Notes: a model not told the origin generated them from the sequence alone. A stretch of DNA of 64,000 nt from Minwuia sp. (GCA_029210175.1 JARGPL010000003.1:124001-188000), one strand, 5' to 3'; numbered from the stretch's first letter, positions 1-10,093 are shown. A program made the numbers and translations.

Positions 1-1
1 C

Positions 2-1228
2 CTTGCCGGCATCGGTTCCGCCCGCATCGGGGAGCGCCGCCTGAAGGAGCTGTGCGAGAAGTACGGCAAGGACACCATCAAGTCCTTCATCCGCGACTGG
101 TTCGACTATTCGGAGGAGCGGATGGCCCAGGCCATCTCGAAGCTGCCGAAGTCGACCCTGAAAAACTCCGGTGCCCATGACCCCTATGGCGACCTGTTGC
201 CCGAAGGCATTCCGCTGAACGTGGAACTGCGTATCGACCCGGAAGAACGCATGATCGACGTGGATCTGACGGACAATATCGACAACGTCGATTGCGGCCT
301 GAACGAAAGCGAGGCCTGCGCCTCCGCATCCACCATCGCGGGCGTGTTCAATTCCCTCGATCCCACGGTGCCGCGCAACTCCGGCTCCTTCCGGCGGATA
401 CGCCTGCACCTGAGGGACGGCGCGATTGCTGGGCGGCCCAAGTTCCCCCACTGCTGTTCCGTTTCCACCACCAACGTGGCGGACAGGCTGATCAACATCG
501 TTCAATCGGCCTTCGCGGAGATCGGTGACGGCTTTGGACTGGCGGAGGGTGGTGTCGGCATGGGCGCGGGCTTTGCGGTGGTATCCGGCAAGGATGACCG
601 GGCAGAAAACGAGCCTTACGTGAACCAGCTCATCATCGCCAGTTCAGGCGGCCCGGCCAGCCCTGTCGCAGATGGCTGGATCACCTATGGCATCCCGGTC
701 GTGGCCGGGTTGATGTACCGCGACTCGGTTGAAATCGATGAACTGAAACATCCGCTGCAGTTCCAGTACCTGCGAATCGTGACCGGCAGTGGCGGTGCGG
801 GCAGGAATCGCGGTGCCCCCGCGATGGAAATCTCCTACGGCCCGACGGAACTGCCAATGGACGTGCTCTGGCCCTGCGACGGGACCATCTATGCGCCGCA
901 GGGCGTGCGCGGCGGCGACGCCGGTTCCGCCTGCCAGCATTTCAAGGTCAGCGCCAACGGCTTCGAGGAAGAGCTGCCGAGCATCGTCGAAGTGCAGTTG
1001 AAGAAGGGCGAGAAGGTCCGCGGCAACCATTCGGGCGGCGGTGGATATGGTGACCCGCTGGACCGGGATCCCCGCAAGGTGCTGAAGGACGTTCTGGAAC
1101 GCTATGAAACAGCAGAACGGGCGCGGGAAATCTATGGCGTCGTGCTGACCGGTTCCGGCGACGACGAGAGCCTGGCGCTCGATGCAGCAGCGACCAGGAA
1201 ACTCCGCTCGGAACGCGCCGCAGCCTAG
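2..1228 (+). CDS. Hydantoinase B/oxoprolinase family protein, 3' part
   Basis: Open from the window edge, 408 residues visible, in frame from base 2; the start lies upstream. The sequence has the look of the HyuB/oxoprolinase B subunit: a glycine-rich stretch with an SSGGPASP segment, a GSGGAGRNRGAPA segment where the large subunits bind substrate, and a C-terminal GNHSGGGGYGDPLDRDP motif that is typical of the family and close to the usual C terminus. Family members do ATP-dependent opening of hydantoin or 5-oxoproline rings together with a HyuA subunit, which would be expected just upstream, outside the window. The exact substrate cannot be read from sequence. A hairpin follows the stop at 1265-1292. 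Confidence 0.9.
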   Translation, partial: LAGIGSARIGERRLKELCEKYGKDTIKSFIRDWFDYSEERMAQAISKLPKSTLKNSGAHDPYGDLLPEGIPLNVELRIDPEERMIDVDLTDNIDNVDCGLNESEACASASTIAGVFNSLDPTVPRNSGSFRRIRLHLRDGAIAGRPKFPHCCSVSTTNVADRLINIVQSAFAEIGDGFGLAEGGVGMGAGFAVVSGKDDRAENEPYVNQLIIASSGGPASPVADGWITYGIPVVAGLMYRDSVEIDELKHPLQFQYLRIVTGSGGAGRNRGAPAMEISYGPTELPMDVLWPCDGTIYAPQGVRGGDAGSACQHFKVSANGFEEELPSIVEVQLKKGEKVRGNHSGGGGYGDPLDRDPRKVLKDVLERYETAERAREIYGVVLTGSGDDESLALDAAATRKLRSERAAA

Positions 1229-1264
1229 ATCCTTCAACAGCTTGCCTGCATCAGCAACAGTCCG

Positions 1265-1292
1265 CCCACCTGTCCATTGCCCGACAGGTGGG
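1265..1292. terminator. Hairpin after the hydantoinase gene
   Basis: Perfect 10-base inverted repeat (1265-1274 and 1283-1292) around an 8-base loop, 37 bases after the hydantoinase B stop and in a tail-to-tail gap with the TPR gene. There is no run of T after it, so it could be a factor-dependent or weak terminator, or simply an mRNA-stabilising hairpin. The rest of the gap (1293-1474) shows nothing else. Confidence 0.5.
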
Positions 1293-1474
1293 TGGGCTCA
1301 GTCATGCTGCATCAAGCATCATTCCGGACCTTTTCGGCAATGATCAGGCCCCTGCAGGCGCAAGGGAACCCATGATCAAAGCGATCATCGATCCGGCAGG
1401 TGTCGAAAAATGGCGCGCCAGATCGACTTGCCCGAACGGCCTGCAGCACCTGAACGGCAAGCCGAGCTGATTGA

Positions 1475-4400
1475 TCAGTTCTGACGGAGAAGCTGGTCCG
1501 CGCGGTCAAAACGTTCGGTCTCGATCAGCATCGCCACGTAGTCCGCCAGCAGTGATCGGTCGGTCGGGCGTTCAGCCACCAGCCCCTCATAGACTTCGAT
1601 GGCTTCCTCATGCGCGCCAATGGCGTTCAGGCCAGTTGCCTGCATGCGGCGGCTTTCAAAATCATCTGCGCTGTTGGTGCGGATGCGCTGCAGCATCTCG
1701 CGATAGGCGGCACGACCTTCCTGCGGGCGGTTCATGCCCGAAAGGGCAAGGCCGTAGTAGTACCAGGGCCGGTGATCGGCCCGCGCTTCGGGCGGCGCAA
1801 CCTGGAAGAACCGGTCCAGCACTTCGACGGCACGTTCGGATCGGCCGGCGAACGTGAAGGAGCGCCCGGCCTGCAACAGCCTGTCCGGATCATCCCCGAT
1901 ACGGGTCAGCAGTTTTTCCCAGACGTCGACCGCCACATCCTGTTTCGACGCCTGCTCGGCCCAGTCCGCCATCCGCAGCAAGGCCTGCTCGTCATCGGTC
2001 GCCGGGATCAGCGGGCGCAGCAGCGCCGCCACATCGTCAAACCGGCGCTGGAATATCAGGGCATCGGCATAGGGCTTCAGGATCGGGTCAGCCCCGTCGG
2101 TCGGGGGGCGGTTCGCCACCTGCGCAATGGTCCGGTCAGTTGCGCCCACATCATTCAGCAGTTGCAGCCAGGCCGCCCGCTCCGTTGCCGTCGCCGCCGC
2201 AGACGCGCGCGCCGACAACCAGTCCAGCCCCCTTTCCGGTGGCCGCGGCCCCCAGAGAAACACAAGCTGCTGCACGTCGGGTGACTCCGGGCGAGCGTCG
2301 CGCGCCAGCAGCCCGAATGCCTGTTCCGCAGCGGACTTCGCGCCCAGATCCAGCAGGCGGAACGCCGTGTTCCGACGATCGACTGGTTTCACCTGTTCAT
2401 CGAGGGAGCGCCGGGTCAGCCAGGCAACCAGGTCATCCTTGCGTCCTGCCGTTGCCAGCGCTTCCTCGTAGACCGCAGGCCAGGGTCCGGCAGGTTCTGC
2501 ACGTGCGACCTTTTCCAGAAACGGCAGTGCGCGGGCGGGGCCGGCGGCTTCGAGCAGTTCGTAGAGCAGCAGGTCGCGCCGCGCCCTGGGTGGATTGCCT
2601 TCAAGTCGCCGCACGATCAGGTCGGTGCGTTCCTTGTCGGCCTTGGCGAGACGCAGCGCCTGAAGATAAGGCTCCTCCCACTTTGCCGGGTCGGCGCGGG
2701 CAAGATCACGCAAGGCCGGCAGCGCGATGTCCCCCAGCCCCGCATCCAGCAGGGCGAACAGCAGACCCTCGCGCGTTGTCGCATCCATTGTCGGGTCAGA
2801 CAGGGCCGTCTCGGCGAACTTGCGCAGATCTGCCGGGTCGCCGCCACGTCCAAGGGCGGCGATATAGGCGCTTCGCACCTCCGGCGTGCCGGGCAACAGG
2901 GCGCGCAGAACCGGCACGGCTTCGTCCGCCCGGCCTGCTGCCGTCAGCGCCTGGCCCCAGATCAGCAATGCGTCGTCGCCCGGATAGAGCCGTCGCAGTT
3001 TCTCTGCGGACGCGAAAGCGAGCTTCGGCTTGCCGCCCTCTGCCGCCAGGTAATAGATGTCGGACAGCACCTGCCGCCCGGGCTGCGCCGTCCGGTTCAG
3101 CCAGGCAAGAACAGGCTCTTCCTTCCCTGCCTTCGTTTCGAGCCGCGCCCAGCCTTCCTGTACCTGCGGCGCATCACGCGTCTCGCGCAGCGTCTGCAAC
3201 AGGGGCAGCCCTTCCTTCGCCTTGCCGAGTTCCAGATAAAGATTGGCAAGGCTGGCAATGGCGAAAGGCGGTGTAGCGGGATCGCGGGCCACCGTTTCCA
3301 GCAGGGTCAGCGCGCGTTCGTTCTCCCCCAGGTCGGTCAGGGTACGGGCGACGGACAGACGGTCATTCAGGGAAAGGCCGGGCAAGGCCAGCGCCTTGTC
3401 CACCCATGTCCGCGCCGCCTTGTTGTCGCCGCGGGCGACGGCAATCCGTGCCGCCGTCACGGGTCGCGCCTCAAGGAACGCCGGGCCGACCTTCGCGACC
3501 AGCCAGTCGATCAGATCGAAATCACCAGCCTGGGCGGCGTTCTCGGCCAGCGACGCAATGGTGTCCTCCGGCAGCAGGGTGGGATTCTGCCGTCTGGCCT
3601 CTGCAAACGCCAGTTCCGGCTGATCCAGTTCGATGGCCAGCGCCATCAGGTCATCAGCCAGCAACAGCGGCTGCGGCGCACCCGCAGCCCGGTCCTGCAG
3701 ATAGGCCAGAGCCTGCGGCTTGCGACCGACTGCGGAAAGCGCGGCCACGTAGATCTCCGCATCCTGCGGCGTGCCGGGCAACAACCCTTCAAGGATCGGC
3801 AGCGCATCCTCCGGCCGTCCCCGCCCGATCAGTGCATTGGCATAGATTCGCCGTGTCACGTCATCCTGGGCCAGCTTGTAGAGCCGGTCAGCGGCATCGA
3901 AAGCCAGCTTTTCCGCACCACTTTCGGCGGCGAGGAAGTGGATGTCCTCCAGCAGTTGCCGATCGGTAACCCGGTTGGCCTGCAGCCACTTCTGCACCCG
4001 CCGCGCGTCACCGGCGCGGGTTTCAAGTCGCGCCCATCCTGCCTGCACCTGCGGATCGGAGCGCGTCGCCGCCAGTTCGCGCAGCAATGGCAGACCATCC
4101 CGCGCGCGGTCCAGTTCCAGATAGAGCGTGGCCAGGTTGCCAATGGCCCAGGCGGGGATTTCCGGATTTCGCGACAGCCCTTCAAGCCGTGCCAGTGCAC
4201 CAGCCTGGTCGCCAAGCGCAGACTGCACGCGCGCAAGATCAAGCTGATCTCTCAGACGCAGATCGGGCAGCGCGCTCGCCCTGCCGAGCCATTGCGCCGC
4301 CGCCACCCGGTCGTTCCGGGCAATCGCGATACGGGCTGCCGTGACAGGTCGGGCGTCCAGAAATGCCGGCCCGACAGCGGCAAGCAGGTCATCGATCAGG

Positions 4401-6316
4401 TCAAACCTGCCCGACAGCGCGGCTGTTTCCGCAACATAGGCCACCGTGTTGCCCGGCAGGCGGGTCGGGTCCTGACGCCGGACTTCCGCAAACGCCAGCT
4501 CCGGCTGTCCCAGTCCTATGGCCAGCGAGATCAGATCGTCCGCCAGCAGGGCAGCAAGCCGACCGTCCTGCCCACGGGCCACCAGAAACGCGAGCGCATC
4601 GGCGCGCCGATTGGCCGCCACAAGGGCCTCGACCCAGGTCTCCGCTTCCTCTGCGCTGCCCGGCAGCAGGACACCAAGGATGTCCAGCGCCTGCCCGGGG
4701 CGCCCGTCTGCGGTCAGCGCCTGACCGAAGAGCCGCCGCGATTCCCGGCCCGGATGATCGCGGAACAGCCGCTCCGCCGCATGCAGGGCTGACTTCGGCG
4801 CAAGCCCCGGTGATGACAGGGACACGATGTCCGTCAACAGGTCCCGGTCGATCTGTACCTGTTGCTGCAGCCAGGCCAGCAGAGCCTTGTCCCGCCCCGC
4901 GCTGGCTGCCAGGCGTGCCCAACCGGCCTCGACAGCATCGGACGGATTGTTGCGGCGCAGGCCGTTGAATGCCGCCAGCCCTGACTGCAATCGCTCCGTC
5001 GAGATATACAGTTGCGCCAGACCCCGGACCATCGCTTCGTGGAGGTCGGGCCGCGCCGCGATACTGTCCAGCAAGGCAGCGGCCCTGCCCTCTGCGCCCA
5101 GCTTCAGCCAGGCGCGGGCAAGACGGAACTGTTCGTGTGTCGGCAGGTCCGGCACGACCACACCTGCGAGCACGGCCTGTGCATCCTGCCGCCGCCCCAC
5201 GCCGAGCAAGAGTTCGGCCATCAGCGCGGGATGGGCGGCGCGGAATGGTGCAGGCAGTTCCTTGAGGAGTTTCTGCATCAGCGCCGGACGCCGGAATGCC
5301 ACCGCAGTATCCGCAACCGAACGCAGCCGGAAATCCGTCAGGCCAGAAATGTCGCGCGGCAGGGTGATCTGTTCCAGAAGGTCCACTTCCTGACCCTGCA
5401 GGGCCAGATCGATGAAAACCGGGAACAGCAGATCAGGCAGCTTGCCGTCCCGATCGAGTGCCACCAGACGTTCCAGCGCGACGGTCGTCCGATCCAGCGC
5501 GCCCTGCATGCGCGCCCAGAAGACCAGCAGCGGCGGAGAAAGGTACAGATCATCCTCGAAGGCGCTCAACAGGCGCAGGCCAAGCAGGTTCTGTTCCCGG
5601 TCAGACGCCTCACGGATGATCGGGGCAATGGCGCCGCGACTGCCCTTCGCCTCCGCAAAGCGCGCAACCACGGCAGCTGCCCGATCTTCTTCGCCATATG
5701 TTCCGGCAATCATGGCAAACAGCTTGACCGAATCCACCTGGAACGACGTCGGGTGGCTGCGCCACATGCGCTCCAGAAATGCCAGCGCCTCCTTCGGTGC
5801 CCCATTGGCTGCGGCAAGTTCCGCCGCCTCCAGAAACTCGGGCGGCCTGGCATAGCCCTTGTCGATGATGCCGGAGAGCGCGCGGCGCAGTTCCGGGAAC
5901 TCCCCGCGATAGCGATAGAGGTCAACCAGCTGACGCCATTCCTCCGGTCGCCCCTCCGCCGCGACGACTTCCGCCATCAGCCGCACGAAATCATCCTGCC
6001 GCTGGGCGAAACGGTAGAACTCCGCCAGTTTCCGCTTCGCGCCATAGTCCTTCGGACGCCGCGCTGTATAGGTCTCCATGACCCTCACCGCTTCCTCGAT
6101 CTCGCCATCATGGAGCGCGATTTCGGCCAGGGAAGCCACAACGGCGACGGATGAATCTCCTGCGGCCAGTTGCTCGTTCAGTGTGCCGCGGGCCTGTTCG
6201 ATGTTGTTGGACCTGAGCTGCAGCAGGGCAACATCCTTCTGGCTGGGGATCAGCATGATGCTCAATCCCAGCCCGAGCAGGATCACCACGACCAGCAATA
6301 TGATGTTCATGCGCAC
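1475..6316 (-). CDS. Large membrane-anchored TPR repeat protein (PelB-like TPR scaffold)
   Basis: 1613 residues. Residues about 4-23 form one hydrophobic N-terminal segment followed by charged sequence, so the protein is probably anchored in the inner membrane with the rest in the periplasm. Everything after is helical TPR-like repeats rich in Ala, Leu and Arg, with recurring GWARL, LYLEL and LLPG motifs. The middle contains a tandem module with exact 295-residue spacing (see the repeat entry). It starts 7 bases after the stop of the PelA-like deacetylase, so the two are co-transcribed. In the Pel exopolysaccharide system PelA docks on the periplasmic TPR part of PelB; here the protein ends in TPRs with no beta-barrel, so any outer-membrane pore must be encoded elsewhere. 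Function as a polysaccharide-modifying scaffold is inference from this pairing. Confidence 0.75.
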   Translation of the reverse strand: MRMNIILLVVVILLGLGLSIMLIPSQKDVALLQLRSNNIEQARGTLNEQLAAGDSSVAVVASLAEIALHDGEIEEAVRVMETYTARRPKDYGAKRKLAEFYRFAQRQDDFVRLMAEVVAAEGRPEEWRQLVDLYRYRGEFPELRRALSGIIDKGYARPPEFLEAAELAAANGAPKEALAFLERMWRSHPTSFQVDSVKLFAMIAGTYGEEDRAAAVVARFAEAKGSRGAIAPIIREASDREQNLLGLRLLSAFEDDLYLSPPLLVFWARMQGALDRTTVALERLVALDRDGKLPDLLFPVFIDLALQGQEVDLLEQITLPRDISGLTDFRLRSVADTAVAFRRPALMQKLLKELPAPFRAAHPALMAELLLGVGRRQDAQAVLAGVVVPDLPTHEQFRLARAWLKLGAEGRAAALLDSIAARPDLHEAMVRGLAQLYISTERLQSGLAAFNGLRRNNPSDAVEAGWARLAASAGRDKALLAWLQQQVQIDRDLLTDIVSLSSPGLAPKSALHAAERLFRDHPGRESRRLFGQALTADGRPGQALDILGVLLPGSAEEAETWVEALVAANRRADALAFLVARGQDGRLAALLADDLISLAIGLGQPELAFAEVRRQDPTRLPGNTVAYVAETAALSGRFDLIDDLLAAVGPAFLDARPVTAARIAIARNDRVAAAQWLGRASALPDLRLRDQLDLARVQSALGDQAGALARLEGLSRNPEIPAWAIGNLATLYLELDRARDGLPLLRELAATRSDPQVQAGWARLETRAGDARRVQKWLQANRVTDRQLLEDIHFLAAESGAEKLAFDAADRLYKLAQDDVTRRIYANALIGRGRPEDALPILEGLLPGTPQDAEIYVAALSAVGRKPQALAYLQDRAAGAPQPLLLADDLMALAIELDQPELAFAEARRQNPTLLPEDTIASLAENAAQAGDFDLIDWLVAKVGPAFLEARPVTAARIAVARGDNKAARTWVDKALALPGLSLNDRLSVARTLTDLGENERALTLLETVARDPATPPFAIASLANLYLELGKAKEGLPLLQTLRETRDAPQVQEGWARLETKAGKEEPVLAWLNRTAQPGRQVLSDIYYLAAEGGKPKLAFASAEKLRRLYPGDDALLIWGQALTAAGRADEAVPVLRALLPGTPEVRSAYIAALGRGGDPADLRKFAETALSDPTMDATTREGLLFALLDAGLGDIALPALRDLARADPAKWEEPYLQALRLAKADKERTDLIVRRLEGNPPRARRDLLLYELLEAAGPARALPFLEKVARAEPAGPWPAVYEEALATAGRKDDLVAWLTRRSLDEQVKPVDRRNTAFRLLDLGAKSAAEQAFGLLARDARPESPDVQQLVFLWGPRPPERGLDWLSARASAAATATERAAWLQLLNDVGATDRTIAQVANRPPTDGADPILKPYADALIFQRRFDDVAALLRPLIPATDDEQALLRMADWAEQASKQDVAVDVWEKLLTRIGDDPDRLLQAGRSFTFAGRSERAVEVLDRFFQVAPPEARADHRPWYYYGLALSGMNRPQEGRAAYREMLQRIRTNSADDFESRRMQATGLNAIGAHEEAIEVYEGLVAERPTDRSLLADYVAMLIETERFDRADQLLRQN
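3155..4924 (-). repeat. Tandem 885-bp (295-residue) module inside the TPR gene
   Basis: The GWARL motif is encoded at 4910-4924, 4025-4039 and 3140-3154, exactly 885 bases apart each time; the LLPG motif shows the same 885-base spacing (4655, 3770 and 2885). The protein sequence between is clearly similar across copies (for example VTAARIA and PELAFAE occur in both). There are two full copies and a partial third that fades after the LLPG motif. The copies have diverged at DNA level, so this is an old duplication rather than an assembly repeat. Confidence 0.85.
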
Positions 6317-6323
6317 TGGGGTG

Positions 6324-8549
6324 TCAGCCTGCTGCTGCCGGGCGGATCAGGATCTCGACCATGTCATAGGCATGGGTGGGTACGTCGATCAGGAATATGC
6401 CGTCGCGACCGACCGTGGCCGTATTGCTGACAATGGAGCCATCGGACTGGCGACCTTCCACCAGCCATCGCCCGGGCGTCATGTCGCGCCAGCGCATGAT
6501 GCCGTGGCCATAGCCGAGGCCCCTGACACGGATTTCCTCGCCGTCGCGGCGCAGGTCCCAGAGGTGCCAGCGCGCATCGACCAGCGACGGGACCGTCGCC
6601 TTCGGGGCGGCATCCTTCGCGATCAGGCGATATTCAGGCGCGGCAATCGCCTCATCCAGTGCGACGTAGAGGTTGCCCTGATGATGCATGTAGCCCAGCA
6701 CGCCTTTCGCTGTCGCCATGTCGACCATGCGGTCATCGGCATTGTCGTGCCTGATGGTCTGCATTCGTCCCCGGTCCAGCACCCGCCAGCGACCGGGGCC
6801 CATGCTCTCGAACCGGGTGGTATAGAACCCCTCGGCCAGCTGTGCGTAGTGGCTCGCGCTGATCGGCGCAATCAACTGTGACCGGGCAAACTCCAGGTTC
6901 TTGATCAGGGCCTGCAGGGCGGCAGGGCGTTCACCCGAATACATGTGATAGTAGACGTTGATGCCCTTCAGTCGGCGCGGATTTTCAGTGTTCTTCAAGG
7001 TCAGGATCAGATCCTGGAACCCGAAGTACCGCCCCGACCAGAGGTCTGTGTAGGTATTCTCGTTACTGTTGACGGCGAATATCTGTATCTCGCCATCGAA
7101 CGTCCGCCCCACCGGCGGCACGAAGGTGACGGAGGGGTATTCTGGATCGAACCTGGAATCACCGCCGTTGAGGTTGAGCAACCCCGCTTCCCGCGATGCC
7201 CGGATCATCTGCGGCGTGGGTGAGGTGTTTCCCGACCAGAGGACGATGTTCGCCTTCTTGCCCTTTGGTGCAAACTGTTCCACGTAACGAGACGCGCCAC
7301 CGAATTCGAGCGGCAGATCGAAGGGCTTGCTGCCGAAACCGCGGGGCTGGTCGTAGGCGTCGGCGAGACTGGCTGTGGTCGTTGCCGCATCGCTGCGCAA
7401 CAGCTCGGCCCCCCACTGGGCCTCGTCATTGATCCTGTAGAGGCGCAGGAAAGGTGCCTCCTTGGCCTTGGTGTAATCCTCGAAGAAACCCCATTCGAAA
7501 GGATGGCTGTAGGTGTGGTGGCTGACTTCGACCTGGGGCAGCGCAAAAATCTCCCGCGCGATCTGCTGCGCCTCATCATCCCCCGACCAGGCCGGGTCCA
7601 GATCGGCAGCAATAGGCCCGACCGTGATCGGCAGGTCAGGATAGGGCGCAATCGCACGTTCCAGGATAACGCGACCGGAATAGATGCCGTCCTTGCGATA
7701 GCCTTTCACCAGGGACACGTTGCGCCAGCCATCGCCATCGATGTGACTGAAATAGATCCGCCTGCCGCTGAGGGTCGTGGTGTCCGGCTTCGGCAGGGAG
7801 TCGGTTGCAAACACCTTTCGGATGAAGGCAAACGGATTGATGAACCACTGGGTGCGGAAAAAGACCGGGTCGCGATAGTAGGCCCAGCCGTTTTCGACGA
7901 ACCCGCCACGGGGGGAGGTGATCACCACGTCGCTGATGGACTTGTCCTGCCCCCGGAAGACCTGCATGTGGGATGTCCCAAGATCCCGCACCACCTCATA
8001 CTTCTCGTAAGGGGGCAGCTTGCCGCCCATCGGCCGCTCGAAATCGACCATCTCGGGGTCGCGATAGCGAATCCGGCTGTCGAAGGTGACGTTGGTCCAT
8101 TCCCCCTTGATGCGAAAGCCAAGGCGCTCAAGAAACCGGTTCACCCGCTCCCGGCTCGGATTGGGGGAGCCGTCACTGGCTGCCAGAAAGCCGAGATCAC
8201 CCAGGGAAACGAACTTCTTGCCGGCGTCCACCATGCGCTCGGCCCAGACAATGAATTCGGTCGGGCGGGGAATCGCGCCGGTGTCGAACCAGGTGACGAC
8301 GCCCGCAATGGTCGGGTCGTCCACGGCGTCCAGCGGCAGCGGGTTGGCAATGTCGTGATATTCCAGCTTCAGCCCCAGGTGGTTGAACGGCATCTGTATC
8401 AGGGTCGGCAGTCGGTGAAACCTGAGCTCGTCATCATCGAAATTGTAGAATGCGAGGACGCGGCGCGGCGCTTCCGCAGCACCCGCGACAGCCATCAGCT
8501 GGGCGGATGCAACGACGCTGATCAGAATGGCAATGAGAATACGCAACAC
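6324..8549 (-). CDS. PelA-like secreted polysaccharide deacetylase
   Basis: 741 residues. Residues 1-25 are a signal peptide (hydrophobic core, cleavage near AGA-AEA). The middle and C-terminal parts resemble the deacetylase region of PelA: HIDGDGW at 269-275 carries the metal-binding aspartates and SHHTYSHPF at 343-351 supplies the metal-binding histidines of a carbohydrate esterase. An N-terminal region (about 28-250) resembles the domain that precedes the deacetylase in PelA. The glycoside hydrolase domain at the PelA N terminus is absent, which fits the shorter length (PelA is about 950). It probably de-N-acetylates an exported polysaccharide in the periplasm, working with the TPR protein 7 bases downstream. 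No pelC-G genes are in the window, so assigning it to a true pel locus is not justified. Confidence 0.75.
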   Translation of the reverse strand: MLRILIAILISVVASAQLMAVAGAAEAPRRVLAFYNFDDDELRFHRLPTLIQMPFNHLGLKLEYHDIANPLPLDAVDDPTIAGVVTWFDTGAIPRPTEFIVWAERMVDAGKKFVSLGDLGFLAASDGSPNPSRERVNRFLERLGFRIKGEWTNVTFDSRIRYRDPEMVDFERPMGGKLPPYEKYEVVRDLGTSHMQVFRGQDKSISDVVITSPRGGFVENGWAYYRDPVFFRTQWFINPFAFIRKVFATDSLPKPDTTTLSGRRIYFSHIDGDGWRNVSLVKGYRKDGIYSGRVILERAIAPYPDLPITVGPIAADLDPAWSGDDEAQQIAREIFALPQVEVSHHTYSHPFEWGFFEDYTKAKEAPFLRLYRINDEAQWGAELLRSDAATTTASLADAYDQPRGFGSKPFDLPLEFGGASRYVEQFAPKGKKANIVLWSGNTSPTPQMIRASREAGLLNLNGGDSRFDPEYPSVTFVPPVGRTFDGEIQIFAVNSNENTYTDLWSGRYFGFQDLILTLKNTENPRRLKGINVYYHMYSGERPAALQALIKNLEFARSQLIAPISASHYAQLAEGFYTTRFESMGPGRWRVLDRGRMQTIRHDNADDRMVDMATAKGVLGYMHHQGNLYVALDEAIAAPEYRLIAKDAAPKATVPSLVDARWHLWDLRRDGEEIRVRGLGYGHGIMRWRDMTPGRWLVEGRQSDGSIVSNTATVGRDGIFLIDVPTHAYDMVEILIRPAAAG

Positions 8550-8691
8550 TTGTTTCCAACCCCCGCGTTCGCCGCGGCAGGTCCCTTCCAGTTTCCATTA
8601 GTGGGTCAGGATAACACAGGTCAATCAAGCAATTGCCATGCCGTCCCTGATCTGTTCAGGTGCCGGCTGCTCTGGAAATGAGGACGACAAG

Positions 8692-10026
8692 ATGCTGCGC
8701 GCCCTGGCCCCCGTGGCCGCCCTGCTGATCAGTGTTGCTTTCATGCTCATGGGCAATGGTCTGCAATCAACCCTGTTGCCGATGCGCGCGCAGCTGGAGT
8801 CCTTTTCGTCGGTCCAGATCGGCGTGCTGGGTTCGGCCTATTTCATCGGTTTTGCGCTGGGCTGCTGGCGCGGTGCCGTCTTGATCCGGCGGGTCGGACA
8901 TATCCGCACCTTTGCCGCCGTGGTCGCCATCGCCTCGACCTCAGCACTGGTTCACGCACTGGTCTACGAACCAATTGTCTGGTGGGGCATCCGCTTCCTG
9001 TCCGGCGCGTGCATCGCAATCCTGTTCATGGTGATCGAGAGCTGGCTGAACGAGAAGTCCACGAATGAGACACGCGGTCTCGTATTCTCGGTCTATACCG
9101 CCATCAATCTGACCGTCATCTCGGTAGGGCAGTTGCTGATTGCATTCGGCAACCCGGAAGGTTTCCCGCTGTTCCTGATGGCCTCGATCCTGATTTCCTG
9201 GGCCGCCGTGCCCGTGGCGATGACCAAGTCAGACAGTCCGGCACCGCCGGAGAATGTCGGTATCCGCATCGGCTACCTGCTGCGCCTGTCACCGGTTGGT
9301 TTCATCGGCAGTTTCGTTGTTGGTGTGACGAACGGGGCGTTCTGGTCGCTGGCACCCGTCGTTGCCCAGGGTGACACCAGCAACGCCTCACTGGCGGCCA
9401 TCTTCATCGCCGTCGTGGTCATCGGCGGTGCCGTCGGCCAGTATCCGCTGGGCAAGATTTCCGACCGTATGGACCGCCGGAAGCTGATCATCGTCGTCTC
9501 TGGCCTTGCGTCCGTATCCGGCATCAGCCTGGGGCTGTTCGGCGTCGGCAGTCAGACAGCGCTGATGGTCATCGGCTTCGTCTTCGGCATGTTTGCCTTT
9601 CCGCTCTATTCGCTCTGCGTCGCCCATGCCAACGACCATGTGGAGGGACAGAGTTTCGTGGAGGCGGCGAGCGGGTTGCTGCTGACCTATGCTGCGGGCG
9701 CAGTGGCCGGGCCTGTCCTGGCGTCGATCGTCATCTCGTTTGCCGGAGCAGGCGGCCTGTTCTTCTTCACATGTGCGATCCATCTGTTGTTCGTCGGGTT
9801 CGTCATCCTGCGCATGCGCCGCCGCGAAGCCGCGCCGGAGGCAGAGCGCGGTGATTTCGTGGAGGCCATGAACGCGGGCCTGACCATCATCCCGATGGAC
9901 ACCGTTACATTTGGACCGACATCGCCGACCGACGCAGACGAGACGGAAGCGCACGCTGAAGCCGACCCGGCAACAGGCGGTAGTGATCAGGAACCACCCG
10001 ACGCGTCCGCAGCAGCAGCGGAATAG
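8692..10026 (+). CDS. MFS transporter, YcaD/CynX-like
   Basis: 444 residues with 12 likely membrane segments. I place the start at the ATG at 8692 because it begins the first membrane helix directly and has AGGA-type spacing upstream; the in-frame ATG at 8638 would add 18 hydrophilic residues. An MFS-type loop motif (GKISDRMDRRK) lies between helices in the second half. The C-terminal about 60 residues are acidic and Pro/Thr/Asp rich and probably cytoplasmic. Members of this branch are annotated as YcaD-like carriers with unknown substrates. It is transcribed away from the deacetylase gene, with 142 bases between the two starts. Confidence 0.85.
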   Translation: MLRALAPVAALLISVAFMLMGNGLQSTLLPMRAQLESFSSVQIGVLGSAYFIGFALGCWRGAVLIRRVGHIRTFAAVVAIASTSALVHALVYEPIVWWGIRFLSGACIAILFMVIESWLNEKSTNETRGLVFSVYTAINLTVISVGQLLIAFGNPEGFPLFLMASILISWAAVPVAMTKSDSPAPPENVGIRIGYLLRLSPVGFIGSFVVGVTNGAFWSLAPVVAQGDTSNASLAAIFIAVVVIGGAVGQYPLGKISDRMDRRKLIIVVSGLASVSGISLGLFGVGSQTALMVIGFVFGMFAFPLYSLCVAHANDHVEGQSFVEAASGLLLTYAAGAVAGPVLASIVISFAGAGGLFFFTCAIHLLFVGFVILRMRRREAAPEAERGDFVEAMNAGLTIIPMDTVTFGPTSPTDADETEAHAEADPATGGSDQEPPDASAAAAE

Positions 10027-10093
10027 CCCCCGACCAACGCACCTGCCGACGACACCCTTCCCGGTGAAAACCCATCCAAACCAGGCGGCTGAT

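Noticed and set aside
1610-6154. Several long plus-strand frames over the TPR gene
   Set aside because: Shadows produced by high GC and repeated codons; no conserved features.
8638-8691. Longer start for the YcaD-like transporter
   Set aside because: Adds a hydrophilic Cys/Gly/Ser stretch before helix 1; 8692 has better site spacing.
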